DNA of 64,000 nucleotides, taken from positions 558,001 through 622,000 of the forward strand of contig CP073215.1 in NCBI GenBank assembly GCA_020342235.1, written 5' to 3'. The position numbers were made by a program, and so were the translations under genes. Source of the DNA: Saccharomycopsis phalli (Eukaryota > Ascomycota > Saccharomycetes > Ascoideales > Saccharomycopsidaceae). The notes under the pieces were generated by a model. The model ran no database searches, had not been told where the DNA came from, and was given only the letters and a program-made list of their open reading frames with translations. Shown here in pieces: positions 31,562 to 42,184 of the stretch (the stretch's first letter is position 1; each line of letters opens with the position of its first letter).

Positions 31562-32414
31562 GAGGAAAGTGCAAGTGAGAAGAAAAAAAAAATTTTTCGA
31601 GCCTCATCGAACCACGTGACTACAGGGTAACTGTGTGTGCGCTAGCGTGCATTAGAATGAGTATTGTTGAGTATACGAGGCTAGCCGGATGCAGCGACAC
31701 AGTATTAATAGATCGACTTTATAATGGCTATTTGGAACCACGCTGATGTCAGAGGAGGGGCATGGATTCTGCATGAAGGGTACAGGAACCAGGGCTAGTA
31801 AAGTAGGGCCAGGAACGGAGTGGGAGGAGGAAATTAAGAGTGTAGACAGGCAAGGTAGGAATGTAGACAGGCATGGTGGAAAAAAAGTATGGGGATGTAG
31901 ATGGGTAAAGAAGGTGGTATAAAGTGGAATAAAGTTGGTGAGTTGGTGAACTGGTAAGTTGGTGAACTGGTAAGTTGGTGAATTGGTAAGTTTGTAAGTT
32001 TGTAAGTTTGTCATTTGTCATTTGTCATTTGACAATATAGACACGGAACATGGAGGAGCTGGACCTAGGTGGATTGTCCGATAAAGGCATACATGACCAA
32101 ACAGAACAAGACAAGACAAGACATGTACAGAAGCCTGGAGTGACTGGAGAGGTATATGGCCTGGTGTTCCGACTAGATCTGATGAGATGGATGCTGGCAG
32201 CTGCCATCCGCTGCAGCCGGCTGCCCTCCTTAGGGACCTATGCACCAGATCAAGATAGCTGTTCAGCGGCCGCGGCACTTGCCTGCAGGCCGCGGCAGGT
32301 CTCAAGTCCTAGAATTCCGTGCTTGAATTTCAGTTTTTCACGTTTACTTCCCGCACCTGGCACAGTGTCATTGAAAAAAAAAACCCAGCTTGATATTCTT
32401 TCCCACGGCTGGCG
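31562..32414. repeat. Divergent NOG2 / C2H2-factor gap with a minisatellite
   Basis: At about 31934-32032, phrases of GTTGGTGAACTGGTAA (16 bp) repeat about four times and decay into TTTGTAAG and TTTGTCA repeats. A CACGTG box at about 31613 lies before NOG2. No gene was recognised. Confidence 0.7.
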
Positions 32415-34079
32415 ATGCGACGCAAATCCAAGAAGAGAGTCTTCCAGTGCACGGGCTACGACAACTGTAGCATGACCTTTACGCGCTCCGAACATCTAGC
32501 CAGACACATCCGCAAACATACGGGAGAACGGCCGTTCCAGTGTCAGTTCTGCAACAAGTACTTCTCGCGCTTGGACAATCTCAGGCAGCACAAACAGACG
32601 GTCCATGCCTACGAAAACTACGTCTTGACCGTCAGCGGCTCCGAGGAAGGTTCTCCGCTGTTTGGCGACGTGTTCGCAAACAACCCGGCCCAGACCCAGG
32701 CCCAGACCCCGGCCTACGATAGCAACCAGTCGGTCAAGAGCCTCCTGACACTCAAGTCGACTGGAAGTCTCCAGAGCACCACCAGCCTCTCGAGCACAGG
32801 TCTGGCCCAGTCGGCGGCCACCATGATTGGTGAATCCAACTCACCGACCCGACAAATCTACCTCACACTGCCCCCAGCAGCATCCTCCAACATTGTCCAG
32901 CAATTCACCGCGTCCCAGCCAAAACCGAAAAACCGCCCAGTGCCGCTAACCCTCGACACCGAGCAGGGCTTCTATGCCAAGCTTGGGCAGCCGTATGCCC
33001 AAAGTCTGTCGCTGGTGAATCTGGCGCCGTCTAGTTTCTCTCAGGAGAACTTCAAGGCTGGGTTTGCCCCGCCGCACCATGCTCTGAGCCCCTCCATGCT
33101 GCCTTACAACTCAAAGTTCTCCCAGAACTTGTCCCAGCCGTCTTCCCCGCTGTTTAGCAGCTTTCTGGCCGCGCTGCACTTTGACCTGGTCAAATCAACA
33201 CCAAACTCGTCGTCACAACTGTCGATTCGCTCTTCATTCTCCTCGACATCCTCGCTCAACAGCAACAGACGCCTGGTCAACAGCAAGTTGAACGTCAGCC
33301 TTCCTCCGCTTCCAGTGGTCTTCTCCAATCAAACCGCGCCGTCAAAGCTCCTGGCATACCAGCAGGCACAATTGGCCTCAGACTCTGGGAAAAAGTTGCC
33401 AATCATCTCCGAAAGCTACCAGGACAACTTGGAGCATTTCAACCAGCAAATGGCCCACAACAAGCGCACGTCCTCTGCATCGCTGAACTCGTGGCTCCGC
33501 TCGGTGTTGAACGACGACAAGCGCTCCTCCATCCGCCTGAACTTCTCCGTCAACTCCTCCTTCTCAGTCAACTCAGACTCAAAGTTGTACATCTCCAAGT
33601 CCCACGACTCGGGCCACTCCCGCAGAACAAGCGACCTTCCTCATCCTCTGCTCCCCACATTGTCCTCTCTCAGTCTCGGCGCACCACTCCGCAAAAAACC
33701 CACAATTGAGATGCTTGTGCACCGTGATTCCCGCGACATGCCGCACGACGCCCGGTCCTCGTTCCAGGACGCAAAGTTCCACAACGCGACCCGCTCAGAC
33801 TCCTCTGGACCGCCAGACCGAACAAACTCCGACGGAAGCTTGTCCTCAAGCCAAGACGACGTCGAGATGGACGGCCCCAAAAGCAGCAAGGTCGGGGCTC
33901 CGTACAGCGGCCGGATCTCGCAGCCGGAGTCCGAGGACGACGACGAGAGCGACCAGAAGGAGTTTTTGAAGCGCCAGTTGCAGTACCGCAACCCGAACTT
34001 GCCGTCGTCGGTGGATAACCTGGCGAGCTACACCCCCGGGCGGATCAACTTGCCAAATGTGAATAGTTTGGGGTTGTAG
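32415..34079 (+). CDS. C2H2 zinc-finger transcription factor (Usv1/Rgm1/Com2-like finger pair)
   Basis: The 554-residue protein has two adjacent canonical fingers at its N-terminus: [20 protein letters not shown] (first, C-x4-C, with HIRKH completing it) joined by the TGERPFQC linker to [22 protein letters not shown]. The helix residues RSEHLAR and RLDNLRQ are those of stress-element-binding factors of the Msn2/Usv1/Rgm1/Com2 type, which read CCCCT-like sites. The long remainder is Ser/Asn/Gln/Pro rich and disordered, with acidic patches near the C-terminus ([12 protein letters not shown]). It has no intron and starts at the ATG at 32415. A nuclear regulator of stress or carbon response is plausible but inferred from the fingers only. 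Confidence 0.82.
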   Translation: MRRKSKKRVFQCTGYDNCSMTFTRSEHLARHIRKHTGERPFQCQFCNKYFSRLDNLRQHKQTVHAYENYVLTVSGSEEGSPLFGDVFANNPAQTQAQTPAYDSNQSVKSLLTLKSTGSLQSTTSLSSTGLAQSAATMIGESNSPTRQIYLTLPPAASSNIVQQFTASQPKPKNRPVPLTLDTEQGFYAKLGQPYAQSLSLVNLAPSSFSQENFKAGFAPPHHALSPSMLPYNSKFSQNLSQPSSPLFSSFLAALHFDLVKSTPNSSSQLSIRSSFSSTSSLNSNRRLVNSKLNVSLPPLPVVFSNQTAPSKLLAYQQAQLASDSGKKLPIISESYQDNLEHFNQQMAHNKRTSSASLNSWLRSVLNDDKRSSIRLNFSVNSSFSVNSDSKLYISKSHDSGHSRRTSDLPHPLLPTLSSLSLGAPLRKKPTIEMLVHRDSRDMPHDARSSFQDAKFHNATRSDSSGPPDRTNSDGSLSSSQDDVEMDGPKSSKVGAPYSGRISQPESEDDDESDQKEFLKRQLQYRNPNLPSSVDNLASYTPGRINLPNVNSLGL

Positions 34080-34228
34080 ATTCGCCATGGGAGGTGTGAG
34101 GAGGTATGGGGAGCTGGAGAGAGCTATTGGGGTCTCTTTATTAGTGAGTTCTTTATTAGGAAGTCTCTATTGGGATCTCTTGGAGATTCTCTTTATTAGT
34201 GTGTCGCCTTGGCGAGTTGCCATCGGAG

Positions 34229-34750
34229 AGTCTCTTTATTGGCACGTCTCTTATTGGTACGTCTCTTTATTGGTACGTCTCTTTATTGGTACGTCTCTTT
34301 ATTGGTACGTCTCTTTATTGGTACGTCTCTTTATTGGTACGTCTCTTTATTGGTACGTCTCTTTATTGGTACGTCTCTTTATTGGTACGTCTCTTTATTG
34401 GTACGTCTCTTTATTGGTACGTCTCTTTATTGGTACGTCTCTTTATTGGTACGTCTCTTTATTGGTACGTCTCTTTATTGGTACGTCTCTTTATTGGTAC
34501 GTCTCTTTATTGGTACGTCTCTTTATTGGTACGTCTCTTTATTGGTACGTCTCTTTATTGGTACGTCTCTTTATTGGTACGTCTCTTTATTGGTACGTCT
34601 CTTTATTGGTACGTCTCTTTATTGGTACGTCTCTTTATTGGTACGTCTCTTTATTGGTACGTCTCTTTATTGGTACGTCTCTTTATTGGTACGTCTCTTT
34701 ATTGGTACGTCTCTTTATTGGTACGTCTCTTTATTGGTACGTCTCTTTAT
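34229..34750. repeat. Minisatellite, 16-bp unit, 30 perfect copies
   Basis: GTCTCTTTATTGGTAC repeats exactly 30 times from 34261 to 34740, with imperfect units on both sides. No substitution was seen within the core, so it is young or strongly homogenised. Because 16 is not a multiple of three and no frame meets a stop, all three forward frames stay open and give the same 16-residue periodic peptide. These frames are artefacts. The array lies 150 bp after the stop of the C2H2 factor gene. Confidence 0.97.
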
Positions 34751-34998
34751 TTAGTCAGTCGCTAGTGGTGATTTTCTTTATTGGCGAGCCTTTATTGGTG
34801 TGTCTTTATTGGTGTGTGATGGTTCAGGACCATGGTTCAGGGCCGTGGTCCAGGTGTATCAGGTACAACTACTTGTCCAAGATATGGATTCTCACCGACA
34901 AGTTATGGTATTGATTAGTTAGTTTTCGCTGATGAGTCGAGGTGCAACTTCAAGTCAAAGTACAATTTGTCAGGCATCAATTTTTCAAGCCCAGACCC

Positions 34999-35112
34999 AA
35001 TTGCCAAGTCGCGATACAGTCGAGGTGCAATTGCCAAGTCGTGATACAGTCAAGGTGCAATTGCCAAGTCGAAATACAGTCAAGGTGCAATTCAAGATAC
35101 AATTGCCAAGTC
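34999..35112. repeat. Minisatellite, 30-bp unit, about 3.5 copies
   Basis: The unit has two halves, CAATTGCCAAGTCG and (C/T)GATACAGTC(A/G)AGGTG, repeated from 34999 to about 35112. Between 35113 and 35657 no gene was recognised. Confidence 0.85.
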
Positions 35113-35654
35113 CAGGATAGCACCAACTCCATACACAACTGATACTACCATATGCCCACTCATCGTCATTCCACACGCCACTCACCCTTGACGTACCGCC
35201 TTCACCTAGCTAATATAAATAGCCAACCATCCGCCGTGACTCGCATCAACTATCAGACGAGTCTCGGACCTGACTCACTTCAAAGTATCAGATGAGTCTC
35301 AGATTAGTCAAATCTCGAGATTCTCATCCCTATTGAAAACCATCTTGAGATTCTCTTAGTCGGAAACACAATTCCCTTATAGATGAGTCTCGATAAACTT
35401 TCATCGTTTGATGAGTCGGCTCTTGATGAATCACCGCATTACATCTTCCTGGCCGATTCTCTGATACCCCTCCTTTGCTTTACCCCTTGTCCTTCAACTA
35501 CATCATTGGTCTCATTTTATGGTTTGGTTTTGCTTTGTCGATTTTGTGTTATTTTAATTCTTTCTATTAGATTTTTGTCCATCATTTCATGTAATCCCAT
35601 GAACCCTGTGTAAGCCATTGAGTCCACGTGCCTTGCATCGTAGTTACAAATGGC

Positions 35655-35815
35655 CCCAGTATAATGTTTATTCAAGGCTATTATACTAGGCTCTAAAAGG
35701 TGATTTATACTTTGCCATCATGACAAAGGACGGTGCTATGTAGTCGTAACTCTCGACAATGACTTTTGACTGTTGCTTATGAATATATAAGTTAATGTAT
35801 TGAAGGGGCAATGTA
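35655..35815 (-). mobile_element. LINE-like 3' end, copy at 35.7 kb
   Basis: On the minus strand it reads from AAAAGTCATTGTCGAGAG through a hairpin region (ACCGTCC...), AGTATAAATCACC and AGAGCCTAGTATAAT to AATAAACATTATAC. It matches the copy at 57.3 kb along about 110 bp. A shared flank (GGGGCAATG at about 35808-35816) also occurs beside the copy at 44.7 kb. Confidence 0.55.
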
Positions 35816-35823
35816 TGGTCTCA

Positions 35824-35990
35824 GCAATAATAATATGTTTATTTACTTCTATAGCTTTACTGGGCTCCCCGGGAAATAGATACTTTACAGTCTAAAAAAT
35901 AAAGACGGCACCGCCAACTTTTGTGTTGAGAGAAAACCCTTGAAATGGGGATAAAACCTTTCGACTTGATCTTTAACCAACTGTTCAAGA
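35824..35990 (-). mobile_element. LINE-like 3' end, second diverged copy
   Basis: Minus-strand landmarks are in order: GTTTTCTCTCAACA, GGCGGTGCCGTC, TATCTATTTCCCGGGGAGCC and AATAAACATATTATTATT. It lies head to tail with the copy at 35655-35815. Confidence 0.5.
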
Positions 35991-36066
35991 GAGACGACTC
36001 AGAAGGAGTTATGGAGTCTCACGGTCTCAGTAATTGAGTTGTATCATTTCCAATACTGCCTACAAT

Positions 36067-36300
36067 GGTCAATGTGTTTATATTAACATCTGTTTATTCC
36101 GTAGCCCTACACTAATCAATGTGTTTATATTAGTATCCGCTTATGTCATAGCCCTACACTAATAATCTACTTATTTCTTAGTCTAGCAATCTACTTATTA
36201 GTCTATCAATCTGCTTATTAGTCTATTAATCTGCTTATTAGTCTATTAATCTGCTTATTAGTCTATTAATCCGCTTATATTAGTCTAATGTGTTAATAGT
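36067..36300. repeat. Two minisatellites (about 53 bp x2, then 20 bp x6)
   Basis: AATGTGTTTATATTA plus ATAGCCCTACACTAAT-type phrases occur twice (36067-36170). Then TTAGTCTATTAATCTGCTTA repeats about six times to 36290. Confidence 0.8.
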
Positions 36301-36940
36301 CCTCTGTACAATCGTCTACACTAACCAATCTGCTTTTCTCGCTGGTCGCCAACCCGTTTATTCTCGCTGATCCAGCTCATTCCACCGTGTGTATACATTT
36401 GCCAATGTGCAACTTCTGCCAGTCAGCCAAACCAACAGTGACTCGCCCATTGATAATACGGTATTCAACTCTACAATCAGCATGTCCTACTTTCAAATCA
36501 TACGATCCCCTAAATAATTACAATGCAGATGCTTCGGCCAACATCCACCTCGGCACCATCTGACCCTACCAGATCCCAAATTGTATCTGATATACCAACG
36601 CGTCTTGTTTCATTCGCACCAACTAAAGCAAGCCAACCGGATAGTACATCCTGCTCACCGCATTGGTATATTCACCCAGGTCATGTTACGGTTTTAAGAC
36701 ATTCCATGTCTCACTTGTCCATCTAGTGAAGATAGGTACATGTTAGGTACATGCTTTTTTTGAAAAGACATGGAGGACAAAACACCAGCTGAGGATGAGA
36801 CACCCAACACATGTGAATACTCGGTATAATATGGAAAAATTAAAATATATCTATATATTCTATTTGTATGTGATATCTTGTGGAAACAGCCGTGATAACT
36901 CACAACTGCATCGTAAAATGCAACTTTATAAAACAATCCA
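36301..36940. other. Intergenic region, no gene recognised
   Basis: AT-rich. A 67-codon ATG frame at 36523 has no family resemblance and poor coding character. Confidence 0.45.
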
Positions 36941-37015
36941 ATAGGGCAAAACACAACAGGACAAAAACACAACAGGACAAAAACACAACAGGACAAAAAC
37001 ACCAACAGTAAAAAA
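36941..37015. repeat. Minisatellite, 16-bp unit, 3' of the coiled-coil gene
   Basis: ACACAACAGGACAAAA repeats about four times and ends about 35 bp from the stop codon of the minus-strand gene. Confidence 0.85.
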
Positions 37016-37048
37016 ACACTAGCAGTAGAAAACACAAAAGGCCGCACA

Positions 37049-38713
37049 CTAAATCTCCTTTGGAACCGCTTGTTCCTTGGTATACCCAAGAACACTAAGG
37101 TTTCCATGCATCGTATGGTACTCAGAAGTACCAAGACTATCAGTGCTACGGCTAAACTCAGGCTTGGCACGTAAGTTTGATAGAAAATCTGTTCCCGTAT
37201 GTTGTGTGCCGTGAATCGCCTGATCCTTGACCTTGGGTGTAATCACGTACTTTGGGTCCAAGCTGGTGAAGCTCAATTTTGTCACTTCATGAATACTTGG
37301 GTCCTGTGAGGCAGCCACGTTGTCGTTTGTTGGGGCCTGTCCCAAGAGTTTTTTCTCTACATCTGCGGTCTTGGGATATGTGGTGGATGGCTGATGGTTA
37401 GTTTGGTGACAGTTGGTTTGGTGACAGTTGGTTTGGTGACAGTTGGTTTGGTGACAGTTGGTTTGGTGACACTTGATTTGGTGGTCGACTTTCAGACAGT
37501 TGGTTTGCTTAGAACTGTTAACCATCACAGTATCCTTCTTTGCCTTTTTCCGAAACGGACGTCCCATGTTAATCAAGGTCTTTTTGTTTGCCAGAAACAT
37601 CTTCTTCATCTTGGTTTCCGTCAATGGACTCTCCAAGGTCAGGTCGTGGCTCATTGTAACTTTCAACGACGAGCTGCTAGTCATTTTGCGAAGCCCACTG
37701 CCAAACTTCAAGTTGAGAGGCGAGAGCGGCTTTGGGAAATCCAAAAAGAACCGGTTCGGCGCCTTGTCTTTGCCTACGAGGATTTCCTCGGAGATGGAAG
37801 TAACAGAAGATGCAGGTGAGACTACCAGTTTGAGCGAATCCATGTCGGAGTCGCTGGTTGAAAGATCGTTCAATGAAGACAAGTCTGTCTTTATCTTTGG
37901 GGGTGTGAGGTCCTGGAATATTTTTGGAGAGGCTGAGAAATTTAGCGAGGCTGAAAATGGAATGGCTGAGACTTTTAGAGGGGCTGAAAATGGAGAGGCT
38001 GAAGTCTTTGGAGAAGCCGAAGTCTTTGGAGAAGCCGAATTATTTGGAGAAGCCAAAGTCTTTGGAGAGGCGGAAATCTTTGGAGGAGATACCAATTTAA
38101 ACGGCGAAGCCAACTTAAATGGCGAAGACATCTTCGAAGTTACAGAATCACTCACCTTTGATCTCGAGTCACCCAGTTTGGCCATGGCCTTGTAGCACTC
38201 TTTTTCCATTTCCTTGGCACATTCTTTTGCCGTTGCGTCCTTCTCCACTCCATCGTTCAGCTTATTTATTCCCTTTGCCGTTTCACTCGGCTCACCTGCC
38301 TTGCTCTTTATATATCCTCGTACAGACAACTCATTCACGCCAAAACTCCGGCTCTTTCGGTGGCTTTGCAACTTTGCAGCACAACCTTGCGCACTAGCCG
38401 TTATCACTGGTACCTGGGCCAAGGGACTGGATCCAGAACTCTCCAAAACCAACTGCCTTAGCACACTGTTGGACCTCTGGAGCGTGTCTATTTCATTTTT
38501 CATCCGTTCAACTTCATGCTGCATGCTGGCAAACTCCGTCGCCTTGACACCCGCCAACTCGTCAAAACTATGACACAAGTCATCCACAAACGATTTCAAG
38601 TCTCGGATGGTCCGTTTGAATTTCACATTGTCCTCGCATAGTGTCCGAACCCGCTCCTGCTCAACGGCTAAAAGCCGGGAAACCTCGGACTTGGTTTTCA
38701 ACGTTTCTGACAT
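37049..38713 (-). CDS. Coiled-coil protein of unknown function with coding repeats
   Basis: The 554-residue protein is not recognised. Residues 1-95 (MSETLKTKSEVSRLLAVEQE, VRTLCEDNVKFKRTIRDLKS, MQHEVERMKNEIDTLQRS) form a convincing coiled coil. The remainder is Ser/Lys/Pro rich. Two coding minisatellites are visible: a run of SPKTSASP-type octamers (about 195-270, basic, with SP sites) and five CHQTN pentamers (about 420-450, genomic 37400-37485). The octamer region also has SPFKLASPFKLVSP. Such SP-rich tails often serve as kinase targets, and the layout would fit a cytoskeletal or septin/spindle-associated adaptor, but that is a guess. It starts at the ATG at 38713 with no intron. Confidence 0.6.
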   Translation of the reverse strand: MSETLKTKSEVSRLLAVEQERVRTLCEDNVKFKRTIRDLKSFVDDLCHSFDELAGVKATEFASMQHEVERMKNEIDTLQRSNSVLRQLVLESSGSSPLAQVPVITASAQGCAAKLQSHRKSRSFGVNELSVRGYIKSKAGEPSETAKGINKLNDGVEKDATAKECAKEMEKECYKAMAKLGDSRSKVSDSVTSKMSSPFKLASPFKLVSPPKISASPKTLASPNNSASPKTSASPKTSASPFSAPLKVSAIPFSASLNFSASPKIFQDLTPPKIKTDLSSLNDLSTSDSDMDSLKLVVSPASSVTSISEEILVGKDKAPNRFFLDFPKPLSPLNLKFGSGLRKMTSSSSLKVTMSHDLTLESPLTETKMKKMFLANKKTLINMGRPFRKKAKKDTVMVNSSKQTNCLKVDHQIKCHQTNCHQTNCHQTNCHQTNCHQTNHQPSTTYPKTADVEKKLLGQAPTNDNVAASQDPSIHEVTKLSFTSLDPKYVITPKVKDQAIHGTQHTGTDFLSNLRAKPEFSRSTDSLGTSEYHTMHGNLSVLGYTKEQAVPKEI

Positions 38714-38860
38714 TGCCTACTGTACAAATTGCTACTAGCTGGCTCATTATATACCTTTAAGCCTTCCATGACTGCGCCTTGGATCCACTAACCGGTGGGT
38801 TTGACCGCGTGATGGGCACGTGGAGTGGTATGTCACGTGATGATTGAGTGCAAGATGTGT

Positions 38861-38947
38861 CAGAGGAATTAATATTGGAGATAACCAGAGGAATTAATAT
38901 TGGAGATAACCAGAGGAATTAATATTGGAGATAATCAGAGGAAATAA
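38861..38947. repeat. Minisatellite, 25-bp unit, 3.5 copies
   Basis: CAGAGGAATTAATATTGGAG followed by ATAAC repeats between the coiled-coil gene promoter and the 3' end of DCP1. A CACGTG box at about 38833 belongs to the coiled-coil gene promoter. No gene was seen in 38948-39229. Confidence 0.9.
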
Positions 38948-39229
38948 TGGCCATGTATTTACAGGACTAACGTATATCCATTCATGTCAGCTTCATCATT
39001 GAAGCTCAACTCTTTGGCAACTTAAAATGGGTGGTCTCTTTAAACTCTGTATATTAAACAATGGACTGCAACTCATATGTACATTTCCACCGAGATTGCC
39101 GGCCAAGGTGGCATTTATTTGCATTGCTCACCACTTCAATGAGTAGCCTTGTGCCTTATGCCCAAGAATGCACGTGGCAGACGGCTTCCAATTTGCAAAC
39201 AATCAGCCTGTAGGCTTTTCCACTGCCGA

Positions 39230-39757
39230 TTATTTCCCCTCGATTGCATAATTGATAAAGTCAGAAAACATCTTCCGGTCTTCCTGGTTGTGTATCCATA
39301 TACCATACACTTCCCCTACAGTGGTGCGGATCATCAACAAATCATTAGCCTGCTGGAGCTCGTAGTGGATTCCCTTGTAGAATTCAGGATATGCCAGAGT
39401 AATGGCCTTGGAGATTATTCCAATGGCCAAGTTCTTGGGCCCATTTCGATTGACAATCATCAAGCCATGGCCATACAAATCTTTGAGTTTCATATCGGCA
39501 TCAGACACTTTGTTTTGCGTCACGTCGTCGATGCTTCGCTCATAAAAGATCAAAGGCCCCTGGAAATCAGTCTGCTCCCAGTTATCTGTGGCCTCGTTGA
39601 ATTTATACAGCACAGCATGGGGCGTCGTTCGTATTATTTGTTTCAATTTCGGATCATATTTCCCAACACAGTTGAAATTTAATATATGTTTATATAATTC
39701 TAGTGCCACCTGGCTATCCTCAGGAGCTTTGAACGTCGTCTGCGATTGTGTAGCCAT
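39230..39757 (-). CDS. DCP1: mRNA decapping enzyme subunit 1
   Basis: The 175-residue protein is a single EVH1-like Dcp1 domain with almost no extension. ALELYKHILNFNCVGKYDPK is the N-terminal helix that packs on Dcp2. HAVLYKFNEATDNWEQTDFQ with GPLIFYER forms the first strands, HGLMIVNRNGPKNLAIGI follows, and VGEVYGIWIHNQEDRKMFSD is the closing strand and helix. Dcp1 activates the Dcp2 hydrolase that removes the 5' cap in the cytoplasm and P-bodies. It is shorter than S. cerevisiae Dcp1 (231 aa) because it lacks the yeast-specific insertions. It starts at the ATG at 39757 with no intron. Confidence 0.93.
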   Translation of the reverse strand: MATQSQTTFKAPEDSQVALELYKHILNFNCVGKYDPKLKQIIRTTPHAVLYKFNEATDNWEQTDFQGPLIFYERSIDDVTQNKVSDADMKLKDLYGHGLMIVNRNGPKNLAIGIISKAITLAYPEFYKGIHYELQQANDLLMIRTTVGEVYGIWIHNQEDRKMFSDFINYAIEGK

Positions 39758-40461
39758 TTGCTCAATAAAGTCTCGTTGTTTCCACTATATGGGTGTTACC
39801 CGGGACAGTACTTGGCTAATCCTGTTGTCTTATCCTGCTGTGATAATGAATAATATTTATTCTTGTCTATATATTGTTCCGAAAATACGATCATTTGACT
39901 AGTCTATTGTCACTTGGAATTTCCTGAGGCGACATACTGTTTTCCACTTTGATTTTTCTCTGATTCTCTGATTCTTTGATTCTTTGGTTCTCTGATTCTT
40001 TCCCTGGTTTTTTCTCTAATTCCTTCTACTTGACAGTTAATGTGTTGCAATTAATATTTATATTAGCTGTATTTTTGCGTCATTTCGAACCGTATAATTG
40101 TTCTATGTCATTGACTGATGTCCTGAATAAATAGGATTCTACTGTAGCTTTACATTTAATCGAGTTACAATCTTGAGAGCATTGGAGTTTCTTGTGCATC
40201 AAAGCTTGTTGTACTAGAGTAATGTGCAATCATCTATAGAGCACAGTCTGATGCAAACATGTGATTTACCTCATGTGCTGTATCACTATAAAATAATAGC
40301 TATATTCCACGCAGCCTACAATTCTTAACCACCAAATAACCAACGACGGAAATATTTCTCGTGAGTTTGCTCTGATTGCTCAATGCAGTCTGTTAGGTGA
40401 GGCTGTGGTTACTATCATATTGATCACCAGAGCGTTGCATAACCAAGATTAGAAAAAGCCT
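39758..40461. other. Intergenic region upstream of DCP1
   Basis: AT-rich, with a short TTCTCTGATTC-type repeat at 39956-40005. No gene or RNA was recognised. Confidence 0.5.
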
Positions 40462-40632
40462 CATTGCAAATCAAACTACAAGCTATTGCAAATCAAACTA
40501 CAAGCTATTGCAAATCAAACTACAAGCTATTGCAAATCAAACGACAAACCATTGGAAGATCAAACAACAACATATTGCAAATCAAACGACAAGCCATTGG
40601 AACATCAAACAACAAGCCATTGGAAGATCATT
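40462..40632. repeat. Minisatellite, about 22-bp unit, about seven copies
   Basis: ATTGCAAATCAAACTACAAG is tandemly repeated. The first three copies are nearly perfect and the rest decay to ATTGGAACATCAAACAACAA forms. Confidence 0.9.
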
Positions 40633-40938
40633 AATGACCTTTTCAATTTACCCGCTAAAAAGTAGAAGGTTCATTGTAGCATAGGCACATCAAGCTGAGT
40701 AGCACACTAAGATTCATGTTTCAAAAACACATTCTAAGGACGCTTCAATTGAAATTACCGGACTGATCCTGGTCCTTGCCCGCATTACTTGGGGATCCGA
40801 GACGCACTAATATAACAAAACTTGAATATATCCAAGTAATATGTTTCATTGAGCACTGGGCAGGATACTGTCAACTCCTCAAACGAATGCCAAGGAAGGT
40901 GTATCCAATGGTTTATAGTCCCAGGATCTTATCCAATG

Positions 40939-41047
40939 CTAATCTGCTCAAGCTAATTTGCTCAAGCTAATTTGCTCCAACTAATCTACTCCAACTAATC
41001 TACTCCAACTAATCTACTCCAACTAATCTACTCCAACTAATCTACTC
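40939..41047. repeat. Minisatellite, 14-bp unit
   Basis: AACTAATCTACTCC repeats about five times after four diverged AGCTAATTTGCTC units. The flanking 40633-40938 and 41048-41616 hold no recognisable gene. Confidence 0.9.
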
Positions 41048-41616
41048 AGAGCACCATCAGAGCACCGTCGGTAGTAGTAAAATCGAATCGAATTGTTCTT
41101 GATACACCTACACTATTGAAACATCACGAAATGAACTTCACTTGACAAGATAAATCACATGGTTGAAACAATCCACGTCCAGTCTGAGTAAACAACTTAT
41201 CACTGGTCATTCCACTGATTAAATAAAATAAATGGGCTCCAAGACCAGATACCAAGACTCCAAATGCCAAATATCAAAGACTACTGGATATTAGACCACC
41301 CTCCCACTACAAAAATCTTCATAGACCCAAACCCTAACGAGTCGTATTGTGTCAATGTCAGTATCAGCAGTTTTTGACATCTTTATAAGCTATACTCCGA
41401 TGGCTAATTATAAATGAGTTTTGATCCTTTTTACATGAATAATTGGAAATTATAGTGATGGCCATTTACACAATTTTCTCCATCCAAATTTGGTAAACTT
41501 CTCTCCTTGTATAGTTGAGATTTGTATCATAGTCTTTTACCTGCCCTTACGGGTTATACATCTCATTTTTTAGATACCTATTGTATCGTACAATGCGCGA
41601 TACATACACTTACCAA

Positions 41617-41740
41617 ATGATAATATATTTATTCAAGGGTATAGCTATAGGTTCCCAGGGAAGATTTACACTTTGCTGCTATGTAGCTGTCGGAAGAAAA
41701 CTATGCAACAGAGATTAAAAACTCCCGGATAGTGTTTGTT
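41617..41740 (-). mobile_element. LINE-like 3' end, copy at 41.7 kb
   Basis: On the minus strand it shows TTAATCTCTGTTGC, AGTTTTCTTCCGACA, AGTGTAAATCTTCCCTGGGA and CCTATAGCTATAC, then AATAAATATATTATCA. These are the landmarks of the other copies, with the hairpin segment partly lost. Confidence 0.5.
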
Positions 41741-42184
41741 ACACTTACCAAACACCAGTTGGTCTTTGATACGTGTATTAACAACGGTTTACAGCCTCAA
41801 CAGATATATTATCGTGGTAACTCCACTAGTATACAGGTCACATGACCTGTAATACAACGGCATGAAGCTTCAGCTGAACTGCATCACCATAAAACCGTTG
41901 TGGCTAAGCTTACGCTAAAAAAAATACTGATAAGTTATCCATGTGACTGAACACATAAACTGTATCCAAGTATCTAGGCGATTTATTACACGTGAGTTCC
42001 AGATGATCTACAACAGGTGTAATAAGGCACTGGAGTCAGATCTGTACTCGTGCATATATATATATATATATATAAAATCTAAAAATTGGTGATTCATACA
42101 AGTGGAACGCACCTCCTGAAATTATAACATATAGCATTTACCCATACCAAGGGAACAAAATTTTTTCATTGAAACAATCCAATT
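41741..42184. other. 5' flank of the copia-derived ORF
   Basis: Contains a TA microsatellite (about 42053-42074) and a CACGTG box at about 41991. I could not match any part of it to the 3' flank of the ORF, so no LTR pair is claimed. Confidence 0.45.

Noticed and set aside
34087-34914. Three overlapping forward ORFs of 181-275 codons with a repeated hydrophobic peptide
   Set aside because: They are produced by the 16-bp minisatellite, which has no stop in any forward frame; the same peptide appears in all three.
34999-41047. CRISPR-like spaced repeats
   Set aside because: The repeats are directly tandem without unique spacers, and the genome is a eukaryote's; they are minisatellites.
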